Source: Isoetes taiwanensis (taxonomy: Eukaryota; Streptophyta; Lycopodiopsida; Isoetales; Isoetaceae). From it: 64,000 nt of DNA. The DNA lies in contig JAJEKV010000147.1 in the NCBI GenBank assembly GCA_021234155.1, positions 935,910 to 999,909 on the forward strand. Reading direction: 5' to 3'. Under the pieces are notes generated by a model. It was not told where the DNA came from, did not search any database, and saw only the letters and a program-made list of their open reading frames with translations. Positions within the stretch are counted from its first letter, which is position 1. The number at the start of each line of letters is the position of its first letter. Made by a program: the position numbers and the translations under genes. Positions 20,936-31,047 of the stretch are shown here, piece by piece.

Positions 20936-21910
20936 TTAATACCTATTTCCCATTTTCCATAAGCGTTTCTTATGAAGATGATCCAAACCCATTTGACTTT
21001 TTTTGTAGACGACTTTCCTTTGCTTCTTTGCAAGTCTGAAAACTATTAATTCTTGGCTCTTTTGGATTCGGGATTTTACTTCTTGTAAGATATCCACAAC
21101 GGGTACTTCTCCTCCAAGCTTTGCGATCGGGGATTTCAAGGAGTATATGTATACTACTTCAAAAGGAGTTCTCTGAGTGACAGAATGGAGGGTGTTATTG
21201 TAGGCAAACTCCAGAAGATAAAGGAACTCCTCCCATTGACTTTACCTTTCTGCAACATAGGCTCTAAGCATATTTTCGATAACACGGTTCACAACCTCAA
21301 TTTGGCCATCTGTCGTGCCTAAATTTTTCATGAGTCCTTGACCAAAACTGCAAAATAAGGGACCTCTATCCGTCATGATTGCATCTGGCATTCCATGAAT
21401 CCTAAATATCTCCTTCAAGAAAATCTTGCTTGCTTGCGGTGCAGTCATGCTGGACTTACATGGAAGAAAATGAACCTGTTTAGACAACCTGTTTACTACT
21501 GTCCAAATCTGATCATTCTTGTGAGTGGTCTTTAGTAACCCTTTAATAAAATCCATGGTAATATGCTTCCATGGTGTTTCTGGAATTGGCAAAGGTTGTA
21601 CCAATCCGACAGGCTTACCGGTAGAAGCTTTCATTTGTTGACAGACAAGACATGCTTCTATATACCTTTTGACATCCCTTTCAAGTTTTGGCGAATAAAA
21701 GCGTCTTTTAACAGTTGCCAAAGTAGCTTGAGTGCCTCTATGACCAGAATATGGAGGTTCATGAAATTCTTGTACCCTTTTCATCTGTATGCATGTGTAA
21801 CACGTGCAATATTGATAGAATAATAAACCATTATGCCAAAGAATCTCTACCATCCTTTTTAATCTGAGCATATGGAACAGCAAAGGAGGGGTCATTCTCA
21901 TATTCCCCAC
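20936..21910 (-). pseudogene. Chromovirus integrase
   Basis: HHCC zinc finger (FHEPPYSGHRG... CLVCQQMK). Catalytic core with WKHITMDFIKGL (Asp 1), AIMTDRGPLF (Asp 2) and DGQIEVVNRVIENML (Glu). 21242-21910 is open; the segment at 20936-21139 is the linker rich in Lys/Gln (VFRLAKKQRKVVYKK). A frame break occurs near 21240. Confidence 0.88.
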
Positions 21911-21939
21911 TCATTAGTTCCAAATCCACACAATGTTTG

Positions 21940-22304
21940 TTATGGATATGGCTTGAATATTAACTCAAAGCTTAGTGTATTGGCAACATGATTCTCCTTC
22001 GCGGGTTTATACTCGAGTTGTAGCCCTTCAAAATCCTTTATAGTATCAATGAGTTTTAACTGGCACGCATTGATAATATCCTGTATTTGTATATGTCCCA
22101 AACTCTGCTGGTCAAAACGGCAACAAACTTTGATCCCATAAGATAATGTCTCCATTTCTTTAGTGCGTGAACCAAGGCAATCAATTTTTTTTCATAAGTG
22201 CTATACTTTTGCTCCAATGGTTTGAGCATGCAACTAACATAAGCTAACGGATGCCTGCCTTGCATAAATACTGCCCCAATAGCATTTCCACTGACGTCAA
22301 ACAT
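21940..22304 (-). pseudogene. Chromovirus RNase H
   Basis: FDVSGNAIGAVFMQ (the catalytic Asp of DASxxGxGAVL), then HPLAYVSCMLKPLEQKYSTY, EKKLIALVHALKKWRHYL (catalytic Glu), and after a frame change near 22130 a FDQQSLGH..Q-like segment. It removes the RNA strand during cDNA synthesis. Confidence 0.85.
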
Positions 22305-22489
22305 ACTATAAAAGGTTTGTTTCAGTCAGGCAGTACTAATACTGGTTCAGTTGCCATTCTCTTTTTCAAATTTTGAAAAGCTTCCTCAGCTTCCATATTC
22401 CAAATAAAAGGTGTGTCCTTTAAAAGCCTACTAAGAGGAAAGGTTATTTTTGCAAAATCTTTCACAAATCTTCGGTAATAGCTGCATAA

Positions 22490-23447
22490 CTATACAAAAG
22501 AACGTAAATCCTTAAGGTTTTTAGGTCGAGGCCAATCAATAATAACCCTAATCTTTTCAGGATCCATCCTTATGCCCTCTTGTGTTATAATATGTCCCAA
22601 ATATCCAACTTCTTTTATAAAGAATCTACACTTGGACTCGTTAACAAACAACTTGTTCTGTCTAAGAAGATCAAAGACCTGCTGAAGATGTTGTTTGTGC
22701 TCCTCGATAGATCTACTATATATAAGGATATCGTCAAAGAATACTACAACACTTTTCCCCAATACTGGTGCTAGAACTCTCCCCGTGAGACGTCAAAATG
22801 ATGCCGGAGCATTGGTCAGTTCGAATGGCATTACACGAAACTTATAATGACCAAAATGTTCTGAATGCTGTCTTACTAATGTCCTCATTCTTTATTCGAA
22901 TCTGATGATATCCTGATTTCAAGTCTACCTTGCTAAAGATGCATGCACCTCGTAACTCATCAAATAAATCGTCGGCTCTGGGTACTGGAAACTTATCCTT
23001 TACAGTCAGCTTGTTGAGGGCTCGGTAATCTACACATATTCTATATCCCTTATCTCTTTTTTTAATCAAAATGACTAGTGCGACAAGAGGTGAACAGCTA
23101 GGCCGTATTAACTGACGGTTTAACATCTCTGTTATTTGCCTTTCAAGCTCCAGTTTTTCAAAATGGCTGACTCGATAAGGGGCTCTGTTTGGAGGCTTTG
23201 CATTTTTTTGCAATTGTATTGCATGGTTTTCAGGCCGATGAGGGGGTAGGTCTAGAGTTTCCTCATCTTTAAAGAGATCATTGAGTTGCCAAAGAAAACC
23301 ATAGAATTCCAAAGGCACATGTGGCTGAGGATCTGAGTTCCTCAAATAAATGAAGTATGACTCTGCTTCACTTTGTATTAACTTCTTAGCTTCTGAATAT
23401 GACAACAGAGGTTCAACTTGAGATGCAGAATCTGAGTGTAGCTTCAA
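22490..23447 (-). pseudogene. Chromovirus reverse transcriptase
   Basis: In order: [53 protein letters not shown] (first catalytic Asp), then after a break at 22763-22841 VVVFFDDILIYS (FFDD in place of YVDD, both Asp kept) and the connection start LGHIITQEGIRMDPEKI. The AFRT...YGHYEF..MPFGLTN stretch falls in the frame break. Confidence 0.9.
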
Positions 23448-23556
23448 GGTTGACCTTCAACAAATATAGTCATAGTCTTTTCACGATAATTAGATCGGGC
23501 ATCAAACTGTTCTCGCCATCCAATTTCTAATATCACATCCATAGATCCAAAAGGAT

Positions 23557-23790
23557 CTAGAATAAAAAATCTATCTTCTGAGTACTATTTGGATAGGAGC
23601 TATCACATATTTGATGTACTGATTCTTTGGGACCCTTGAAATCTTGCACAACTGTGATTTGAGTTTGTAAATCATAAATAGGTAATCCTAGCCTGTACAC
23701 TAAGTCTTCTGAAATGAAGTCATGCATTGCGCCATCGTCAAGTAAAACAGTCACATCTTGGCCTTTCACTAAACCTTTCATCTTGAACAA
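23557..23790 (-). pseudogene. Chromovirus aspartic protease
   Basis: VTVLLDDGAMHDFISEDLV: the protease flap core LLDxGAxHxFI. The second catalytic position reads DDGA rather than the usual DSGA. A YDLQTQITVV segment follows. It would cleave the polyprotein. Confidence 0.7.
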
Positions 23791-24024
23791 CCATGTTTCT
23801 GGAGACCCTTTATCTACTCTAGCTAAATTCTTTAAGTATGCAATTTACAATCACCCTTTTTCTTGCTCAATAGCCGCCAGCTTTCCTTTATTCTTTTCTT
23901 CCCCTTCTGATCTATCCTTCACATGGTGGGATTGAGCAACGATCCGTTCTTTGGATGCCACGGAGACCGACTGGCCTATGGGACCCAAATAAAAAAGAGA
24001 TCAGCAAATGTATTACTGACAGGA

Positions 24025-25188
24025 TTAAAAAACCCCCGCCCCGAAGGGTTTTCGAGGGAAAAACCTTAGCAGTAATAAGTCTGCTGCATGCTGTACAATT
24101 GTGTAGGACAGGTCAATGCCGTCCATAAATATAACATTCAGTTTTTGGTCCTTTATTCTGCTCTTGCTTGGGCTTATGTCCATTTTTTGAGCGCTTCCCG
24201 TTCCTTCCATTGAACCTTGGCTTTCGCTCATCATGTCCTCTTTTATATTTCTTATCTTTACTATTTTCAAGATTTTCACATCTTTACTATTTTCAAGATT
24301 TTCACGCTTCAATCTTTTCTGTTCCTTAGAAGGCGCTCCTTTCCATATAACTAGTTTGGGGATCTTGGAATTTAATTTTCCTTTTGCAGCTCCTGCTTTC
24401 TTAATTGCATCTTCCATACTTATTGGTTCAATAAGATCCAATTCTGCAAATATTTCTTCTCTTAAACTGTTCATAAACTTTCTCAAAAGCCCATTTTCGC
24501 CCAAGTTTCTAACTTGTGAACCCAAATGACTGAATTTCATATAATAATCAGATACAGTTTCTCCATCATTCTGTTTAACAAGATCCCACTGTTTTTGCAA
24601 CATCCTGTGATAATTTGCAGGCAAATAATGGGCTTCAAATGCACTATGAAGTACGTTCCATGAGTTAACCTCAGGCTGCATCAATTTGTGGCCTTGCCAT
24701 CAAACGTGTGCTTGTTCATCTAGATAAGTATCCATTGCTTGCAGGTTTCTCGTGTTCAGCCGTTTTAACTCTCTCAAGAACTTCTCCGAAATGCCTACAT
24801 GCATTGGTTTAACAGATACTCTGCCACTAAAGTATGGCAAATTTACTTTTTCTAACTATTTAGGAGCCTTATCCTTCTTATTTTGAGAATCAATTTCTGT
24901 AGTATTCATGGGATCTGGGTTGGAGTTAGCCGGTGGTGGATTGATGGGTGGCAAGCTTTCAGGTGGAGGTGGATTAGCAGATGGAGAATCACTTGGTAAT
25001 GGAGGCTGCTAAGAAACACGGGATAGAAACCCATAGAGTAGAGCTATCTACTCTAGTTTACGGTGGTAATCCTCTGGAGATGTAGGCGGTAGAAATGGTA
25101 TCTGATTAGCAATTTCTTTTGCTATAAAATCAGCAGTTCTTAATGCCTACTGATATTGGCTTTCAGGGATATTAAAACGATGAGCCAT
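24025..25188 (-). pseudogene. Chromovirus gag
   Basis: Starts at ATG 25188 (MAHRFNIPESQYQ) and meets a TAG after 13 codons. The retrotransposon gag core lies at 24684-24430 (NSWNVLHSAFEAHYLP, KQWDLVKQNDGETVSDYYMK). A Lys-rich stretch follows, then a corrupted CCHC knuckle in another frame near 24125, where the second Cys is Tyr. The Pro-rich linker near 24900-25020 contains stops. Confidence 0.82.
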
Positions 25189-25212
25189 TGACACAGATTC
25201 TAGAAAGGCTTT

Positions 25213-25228
25213 GCTCTGATACCCAAAT
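25213..25228 (-). promoter_or_regulatory. Chromovirus primer-binding site (initiator Met tRNA)
   Basis: Minus strand GGGTATCAGAGC right after the LTR; 11 of 12 bases match the classical plant initiator tRNA-Met complement TGGTATCAGAGC. Confidence 0.8.
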
Positions 25229-25860
25229 TGTTTCAATAACAATAATCTTAGAAATACAAACAACAGGAACTAAAATAGAATCTTCAATCGTTGGGAGAAG
25301 ATTTGCCTCCCAACTGGGCTTAGATCCACGCAAGAATTCTTTCTCTTGCAAGCTCAATTAATTTGTAAGGTTTTCTCTTCTCTGACTCAATTCAAGGAAG
25401 TAACAGCAGTGATAAAATCGTAGACATCTCAAGACTGGAGCAGATGTGCGTGGTTCCTCAATGCCAAGAGCAACTGTTCTTTTATAGCAGACAGGCCTTT
25501 CTTTGATGGATGTTCTTGTGGCTGCGAAATAATTAAGAAAGGGAAAGATATGAGTGGCTAATATCAATTCGGCTATGAATAGGAAGATTCGGCTTGTAAT
25601 TTTAGATCGATCCCCTTTTCCCAGGCAGATCCGGTCAACAAATATCTCAGATCGGTTTTTTAGCAGACGGTCGACTTTTAGCAGACAGGCGTCGACCCGT
25701 TATCAGCCGCATCAACTTTTATTAATAAAAGGTATAACAATCATAAATTTATCATTTAAAATAATGCCCCATGGGCAACCTATAAAATTTATTCCCTATA
25801 GCTCTGAATAAGCCTGAGCCACTTCTCCGAGCCAGCATTAAGCCGTGTGGAGAAGAGACA
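25229..25860 (-). repeat. Chromovirus 5' LTR
   Basis: About 632 bases, homologous to 19582-20203. Its outer end (TGTCTCTTCTCCACACGG on the minus strand) differs from the 3' copy, so the exact terminus is uncertain by about ten bases. Confidence 0.85.
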
Positions 25861-26640
25861 ATTCCATTAATTAGGAAAAGATAAATTTCATGTAGGGTCT
25901 AGGAACAAAGCTTTGCTTCTTGCCATAGCTCCCTCCCTACCTCATGTTCAACAACAAAAGGGAGGGTATTTCCGGTCTGTGATCCTTATTTCTGGCAATT
26001 GGCTTCACATTCGTGGCCATAGCCACTTCTTCTTCCCAACTCCTTCGTTGCTTTTTCTGTCTACTGCCTTAGAAATGCCCCTTTCATTGTAGGGTATAAA
26101 ACGTTGATTTCATGGTCTGAAGGCAGAGGGCCGAAATGGCCAGATCAATGCTCCTTGTTGGTCTTCCAAGCCCTAAACTTGATCGGATTATAAGCCCCCT
26201 CAGGCCTAAACCATCGCACAAACTCCTGAAGAAATTGGTCCACGCTGCAAAACAATTATTGTAATGTAAAGGTATAAATAGTCTTTCCCTTAAGAACGTT
26301 CGCATAGGTTTGTTGAATTATTGCGTGCAAGTTGTTATGCATTGAGATCACTTATAACATATGTCTACCTTAGGAGCACGAGAACTCAAGGCAATGACAC
26401 CAGTTCATACCCTCTACATTCAATCCGTTCAAAATTGACATTCGTGCAACTTGAACTGTCACACATTCCTTACTAAAGAGGCCCGGAACTTATGCTAAGT
26501 CCAACTTCACAGGGTTAGAATTAAAGAATGGTCCCTCGCGGCCAAGGCCGTCGCGAGAAATTTCCTGTAATAATAACATAAATTGGAAACAAAATCAATT
26601 GTAAGATAAAAGGATCCATATGAATTATTCATTTGGTTCA
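25861..26640. other. No recognisable gene
   Basis: Noncoding sequence downstream of the chromovirus 5' LTR. A GC-rich imperfect palindrome (CTCGCGGCCAAGGCCGTCGC) lies near 26537. Nothing else is assigned. Confidence 0.5.
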
Positions 26641-27015
26641 TTATGGTGGCTAAGTGGTTAGGCTTTTGGGTTGGGGTGTCCGTTACTAAGGTTCACAACA
26701 CATTGGTTATCATTGGGTGGCACAAGCGAAAGAGGGCGAGTCTCATTGTGTGCAGTGTGCGTTTGAGTGGGTGAGTGCAAGTCTGACATTTTTTTTTCTC
26801 AAAGGGCGAAAAAACTATATAAAGAGGAAAAAGAAAAAACCACATACGAGTGCTACGGAGGTGGAGATAACTCCAAACCTCATCCTTAAGATCAAATTGT
26901 ATTCCACAAGTCTAATCACGCAGACGAGATTTGATCTCATAATGAAGGCATCTAGCACGAGTACTTTCACCTCTGAAGATCACTTTACGCCTGTGCTTCC
27001 ATATCACTTAACAAA
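26641..27015 (+). mobile_element. tRNA-derived SINE candidate
   Basis: TGGCTAAGTGG (26647-26657) fits the RNA polymerase III A box, and GGTTCACAAC (26690-26699) is a partial B box about 32 bases later, the spacing found in tRNA-derived SINEs. The head (GTGGCTAAGTGGTTAGGC) resembles plant Au-like SINE heads. The 3' end and target duplication are not resolved, and a run of A/G and an unrelated body follow. An old tRNA pseudogene is the alternative. Confidence 0.4.
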
Positions 27016-27137
27016 CTAGAGTCTTACAAATATTAAATGCCCACTTCTTAAAGCGTGGCCTGCTATGAGAAAGAAGGCCAAGAAGCATTTCCTAGCTTGC
27101 AATACACTTGCAAAAAAATGTGTGAACAACTATGCAA

Positions 27138-27345
27138 ATGCAGCAGAGATGATCATATAGGACAAGACAATGCTCCATTGACTCAAAAGCAGGTTCGTAG
27201 ACTGGATAAAAAGGGCTCACAGGCTTGAAAGAGTGAACTCTACCAAATGTGGCGGAGATATCACATAAGATAAGACAATGCTTTATTGACTCAAGAGCAG
27301 CTTTGCAGATTGAAAAAGAGGGCTGACAGGCTTGAAAGAGTTAAT
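27138..27345 (+). repeat. Tandem duplication, period about 106 bp
   Basis: AGACAAGACAATGCT-type blocks recur: 27138-27243 and 27244-27345 share the ACAGGCTTGAAAGAGT end. In one frame both copies read D-N-A-x-L-T-Q-x-Q followed by a basic helix, reminiscent of retroelement polyprotein linkers, but the frame is broken. Confidence 0.7.
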
Positions 27346-28396
27346 TTCGATGTTAATTCTCACCACCTATGCACAACGTTAATTCCAGATGCCAATCATG
27401 GACTATTTTGGTCTAGAATCTAAATCTGATCATATATCGTGTATGTCTGCCTTCAACCTGATATGAAAGAATAATTTTCCATCCATTTACAAAGCAAAAG
27501 AAAACCATGATTAAACTTTTATTACAGATAAACAGACAGGATTAGAAGAACCTAAGAGCGAGCAATCTTCGTGGGAAAGGTTCTTTTTTCTTCCTTATCA
27601 TTGATCCTCTTTAGGGTGAGGATGGGGTAGATGAATGAAAAGCCCAGGCTATGACGGGGGTAGTTTTCGTTTTATAGCCTCCTCCCCTCCCCCCCCCCCT
27701 TCCCCCTCCTAGAAAAGCTTTACCGGGCAATTTTTTTCATGTTTTTAACACTTTCCGATGCTTTTTATCCATTTTTTTCCTATTTTTTCTTCATCTGGAA
27801 TTTTCTGGTGGTGTTTTCCGGGAGGGGGGTGCTTCAGGCTCATCCATGCTCGATTGTTCAACCCAATTATGTTAAGGCTGCTTAACCTACAAAGCACGCG
27901 AATGCTTGTAATATAAAAGGGTTGACAGTTGGAGTTGAGAAAAGTGTCGCCTTTAAAGGGAAGCAATAGCTTGCTAAACTTAGATGGCCAGAATCAATTA
28001 GAATAGAAGTCCATAATCAATTTACTGTCAAATTTGTACAGTGGAACCAGATCAATTAAAAACATCAGAATTTGTCTATGTTAGATCCCTTATAGCTTTG
28101 CCTTCCCAAGCTTTCCTTCGCTAATAAGAGCTAGTTGGGTGGACAAATTTAGCTTTACCTTGCCAGGTTTTCCTTTGAGAAAAAGACCCAATCAGGTGGA
28201 CAAATTTGTGCCATGTCTTTTTTTATTCCCTTAGTTTTGATTACTTTGAACTTGTTGTTTAGATTTGGCAGAAATGTAAAACCACATCTTCTCTGATTCT
28301 CTTGAAGAAGCAAGATTAGTACCATCTTTATCAAATCAGGATTGCATTTTTATCAATTGATATCACAGTCAAACTCTTTTTCAAAATTCATGTGGA
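27346..28396. other. No recognisable gene
   Basis: Contains a C-rich tract near 27680-27710 and otherwise ordinary AT-rich sequence with no domain. Confidence 0.45.
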
Positions 28397-28640
28397 ATGG
28401 GTGCCAAACAATTTAATGTACCCGATGTTCAGTATCGGCAAGCCATAAGCAATGCTACATTTATAGTCAATCAAATTGCTTTGCCCCCGCCTTGTAGGCA
28501 AAAGAAATTAAAGCAAACTGCAATACTATATGGGTTTTTGCTTGATATTTATCAACAACCTCCGTTACCAAGAACTTCTTTACCAATCAATATTCTACCT
28601 CTTTCACCAATATGTCTACTGAGAATAAAAAGGATTAATT
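28397..28640 (+). pseudogene. Isolated chromovirus gag N-terminus
   Basis: MGAKQFNVPDVQYRQAI...TFIVNQIA...ILYGFLLDIYQQPPLP aligns with the N-terminus of the gag at 25188 (RFNIPESQYQ...DFIAKEIA...LLYGFLSRVSQQPPLP). It runs on the opposite strand and without the rest of the element, so it is a fragment of a related element. Confidence 0.65.
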
Positions 28641-28945
28641 GGTTGGAGTAGATGGAAGGCATGCCAACATATTTCAGAGATAAGCATATGCCACTAGTAA
28701 TTCTAGATTTTTTTGCGGCATAGAAAAGTTTTTTTTTTTTTTTTGAGAGAGTTTGAGCAACTGGGGAACAAAAGTTGCAAATGGATAAATATTTGATAGA
28801 CATAGCAAGAATATGATGTCAAGGTAGAAAGAAGACTCTACCACTTGTTAAAACCTGGTAAACTTCAGGAAGGCTTGAGAGTCTTATAGGTTGTACACCA
28901 ATTATTATCCAGATCTAAAAACGACAGTGGGGCCTTCTTAAATAA

Positions 28946-28967
28946 AGGAAGGAAGGAAGGAAGGAAG
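28946..28967 (-). repeat. (TTCC)n LINE tail
   Basis: GGAA repeated on the plus strand. On the coding strand it is the terminal microsatellite of the LINE derivative. Confidence 0.85.
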
Positions 28968-28974
28968 AAATTTT

Positions 28975-29195
28975 TAACGTTCGTGGAACCCAATCGGGTT
29001 ATGGAACCCAATACAAAAGAGAGGGCAAAAGCCCAGACTGAAACTCGGGGACCAAGCCCCGTGACCAAACCAAAAAGGCCGAAGCCACAATCAAACGTGG
29101 GGACTAGCCCCAGTACAGAGAACTCGGGGGACTATGCCCCGTAGCAAATCACAATACTAAAATAAAATAAAACAAAAGGGCCTAAGCCCTAGCAG
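28975..29195 (-). repeat. LINE 3' UTR with serial GGGGNNNNCCCC-type hairpins
   Basis: Short self-complementary units: GGGACCAAGCCCC, GGGGACTAGCCCC, GGGGGACTATGCCCC, GGGCCTAAGCCC. At least four stem-loops occur in about 200 bases. Confidence 0.75.
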
Positions 29196-29259
29196 ATCTC
29201 GAAGTCCAATCAGCTACACAGACACAGCCCATGGATCAAGTGGCCAGTGATCCCGAATG

Positions 29260-30171
29260 ATAGCCCCGGCGCCTCTATACATCTACCCCACTTCCGGTGC
29301 GCGAGACGAGCCTCGCGGACTCGACATAATTCATCCTTCCGTCGGACAGAGTCTTTGGGGTAAGATCTTCCTGGACGGAGAAGGAGGTCCCTTGCAAGTG
29401 ATTGCCATGGCGGAGGATGTGCAGCCTAGATAAAGCATCCCCGAAACCCGACTAGCGGATGGCGGGGACGATCAGGCCGTCTTTGCTCCAACTCGACAAG
29501 CGGAGAGAATGCCATCCGCTTTTACGTGCATCACCTCACGAAAAAAGCGGGTCACCTCAAGCGCCCCGGGAGTGTCGCTTGCTTCCTCTAAACCCACAAT
29601 GTGTAGGTTCGGGACTAATGGGCGTCTTTGTGGCCTGGTCGGCGCGCAGCGGGGACACATGCGATGGGCAAACAACCCTCGGATGGCGGCGGTGTGGGCA
29701 CGGTGTGGTATCATCGGCACAGACGCAGCGGCATCCACATGCTCGGGCACTACCCACGTGGGAGGTGCGGTGCAAAGATCGCCGTCTTTGCCGCGAATCG
29801 CCTCCCCGACCGTAGCAAGCATCTCTAGAAGCCGGACCCGGCTTCCCAAGGGCAACCGAGCCGATGTGCTCGTGGAGTGTGATCGTGGATTGGATCGTGC
29901 GGATCCCAACCAACAAATCTGGAGGCAAGCAATGGATCAAAGCATCCATCCTAGTCAAAGCTGCAGCTAAAGATGGTTCTGGAGCGGGTTGCGTGTCTGG
30001 GGGCGTGTCTGGGTCTGCCAGTATAGGGCGCTGAGGCCCGAATGATGGGGCTGCCTGAAGATAGGGCGCAATCGTGGGGTCATAGGGCCGGGACAGAACT
30101 GGCTCAGGCAGGCGAATGAGATTCTTCTCCTTTCGGGTCTCCCGGGCCATACGTTTGATCTTACGTGCCAT
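29260..30171 (-). pseudogene. LINE ORF1-like RNA-binding protein, frameshifted
   Basis: ATG at 30171. A basic start (MARKIKRMARETRKEKNL), a Pro-rich linker, then LTRMDALIHCLPPDLLVGIRT and, after a frameshift near 29850, an RRM-like block NLHIVGLEEASDTPGAL... FFREVMHV..DGILSACRVG matching the L1-type ORF1 pattern (NxRIxGxxE..DTPxxVxxFF...L.V....I..AxRVG). A further frameshift leads to VQEDLTPKTLSDGRMN, equivalent to the EDLTP C-terminal block. ORF1 proteins coat LINE RNA. At least two frameshifts make it non-functional. Confidence 0.65.
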
Positions 30172-30352
30172 GCTGAGAACAAGGCAGCGGTAAAGGAGCC
30201 AGGAACCAGGGCAAAGCAGAGACAAGCCGAGGGAAGACAAATGGGGTTTTGGGGGGACATGAGACATTCAACCAACACACTTTCAGGTTCACATACTTGT
30301 TTGTTTGTGCAAATGAAAGAGTTAATTGAGAATGAAATGATGCGGAAATTCA

Positions 30353-31047
30353 TTATGCAGAACTATGTTTTATTGAGCCAACCTCTCTAGACGAGGCAAG
30401 AAGAAAAGCGTAAGCAGTATAAATGAAGTTTGATCCTAAGAGAGTTTGATATCTTCTATCTTCTTCTCTTCTATCTTTTAAATTTGGTTTTTCCGATGTG
30501 TGAAAAACTTTCTTGAATTTTTTCCTAAGGTATTTTCCTAAGGTTTTAGGGGTATTATCACCCCGGAAAAATTTCCGACGATCCAAAAATCGGGAAAGAT
30601 TTCTTTTGTCATGATTTGGGTTTTTCGAGTTCTAAACCGAGTGGAGAGGCGGTGCCACATTTTGTGGCTTGATCAGCATGCGTTCCAAAATCCGGCATCT
30701 ATATTCTCCATTTTTAGCGGCGATGGTATCTGCGCATGGTGATTCAAGCGGCAGACATGCATACCATGTATGATTAGGGTTTTGAATCATGTCAGCATCG
30801 TTCGCCAAGTTTAACTGGAATCTTACAGATTGTTTTAGCCGGGGTTGCTATTGCCGGATTTGATGTAGCCAGATTTGGCCGAAATAATTTCCTCGAATAC
30901 TATATGCACAGTTGCCTTTCGGAGTTCCTATAACAGGTTGGAAGACCTCGAGCATGCCATAGTCATCTGAGACTGTTTTTTAAAATCATTTATGTAAGTT
31001 TACGTGATGTTGATCATTCAATGGTAAGTTTTTTATGATTTTTGCAG
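30353..31047. other. No recognisable gene
   Basis: A low-complexity CTTCT-rich stretch occurs near 30445-30480. The small minus-strand ORF at 30353-30586 shows no domain. Confidence 0.4.

Larger units (their letters stand above)
19582..25860 (-). mobile_element. Ty3/gypsy chromovirus with both LTRs, degenerate
   Basis: On the minus strand the order is 5' LTR (25860-25229), primer-binding site, gag, protease, RT, RNase H, integrase, chromodomain, polypurine tract, 3' LTR (20203-19582). Integrase follows RT and a chromodomain follows integrase, which defines chromoviruses. Multiple stops and frame changes inactivate it. I see no clear target duplication (ATTCC right, CGAAT left). A separate gag start of the same family lies at 28397-28600. 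Confidence 0.92.
28938..30340 (-). mobile_element. LINE derivative: ORF1 joined directly to the 3' UTR
   Basis: Minus strand: 5' region, ORF1-like frame (30171 to about 29260), then a 3' UTR with serial GC hairpins and a (TTCC)n tail (28967-28946). No endonuclease or RT sequence lies between ORF1 and the 3' UTR, so ORF2 is absent as a unit. The tail type matches the big LINE ending at 53758. It is either an internal deletion or an ORF1-only non-autonomous family. Confidence 0.65.

Noticed and set aside
26641-26720. Functional tRNA gene
   Set aside because: The B box is degenerate and no acceptor-stem or anticodon-arm pairing could be drawn.
29509-29970. Plus-strand frame of 153 codons
   Set aside because: Antisense shadow of the minus-strand LINE ORF1-like sequence.
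30353-30586. Small basic protein on the minus strand
   Set aside because: Low-complexity, CTTCT-rich DNA and no domain; likely chance.
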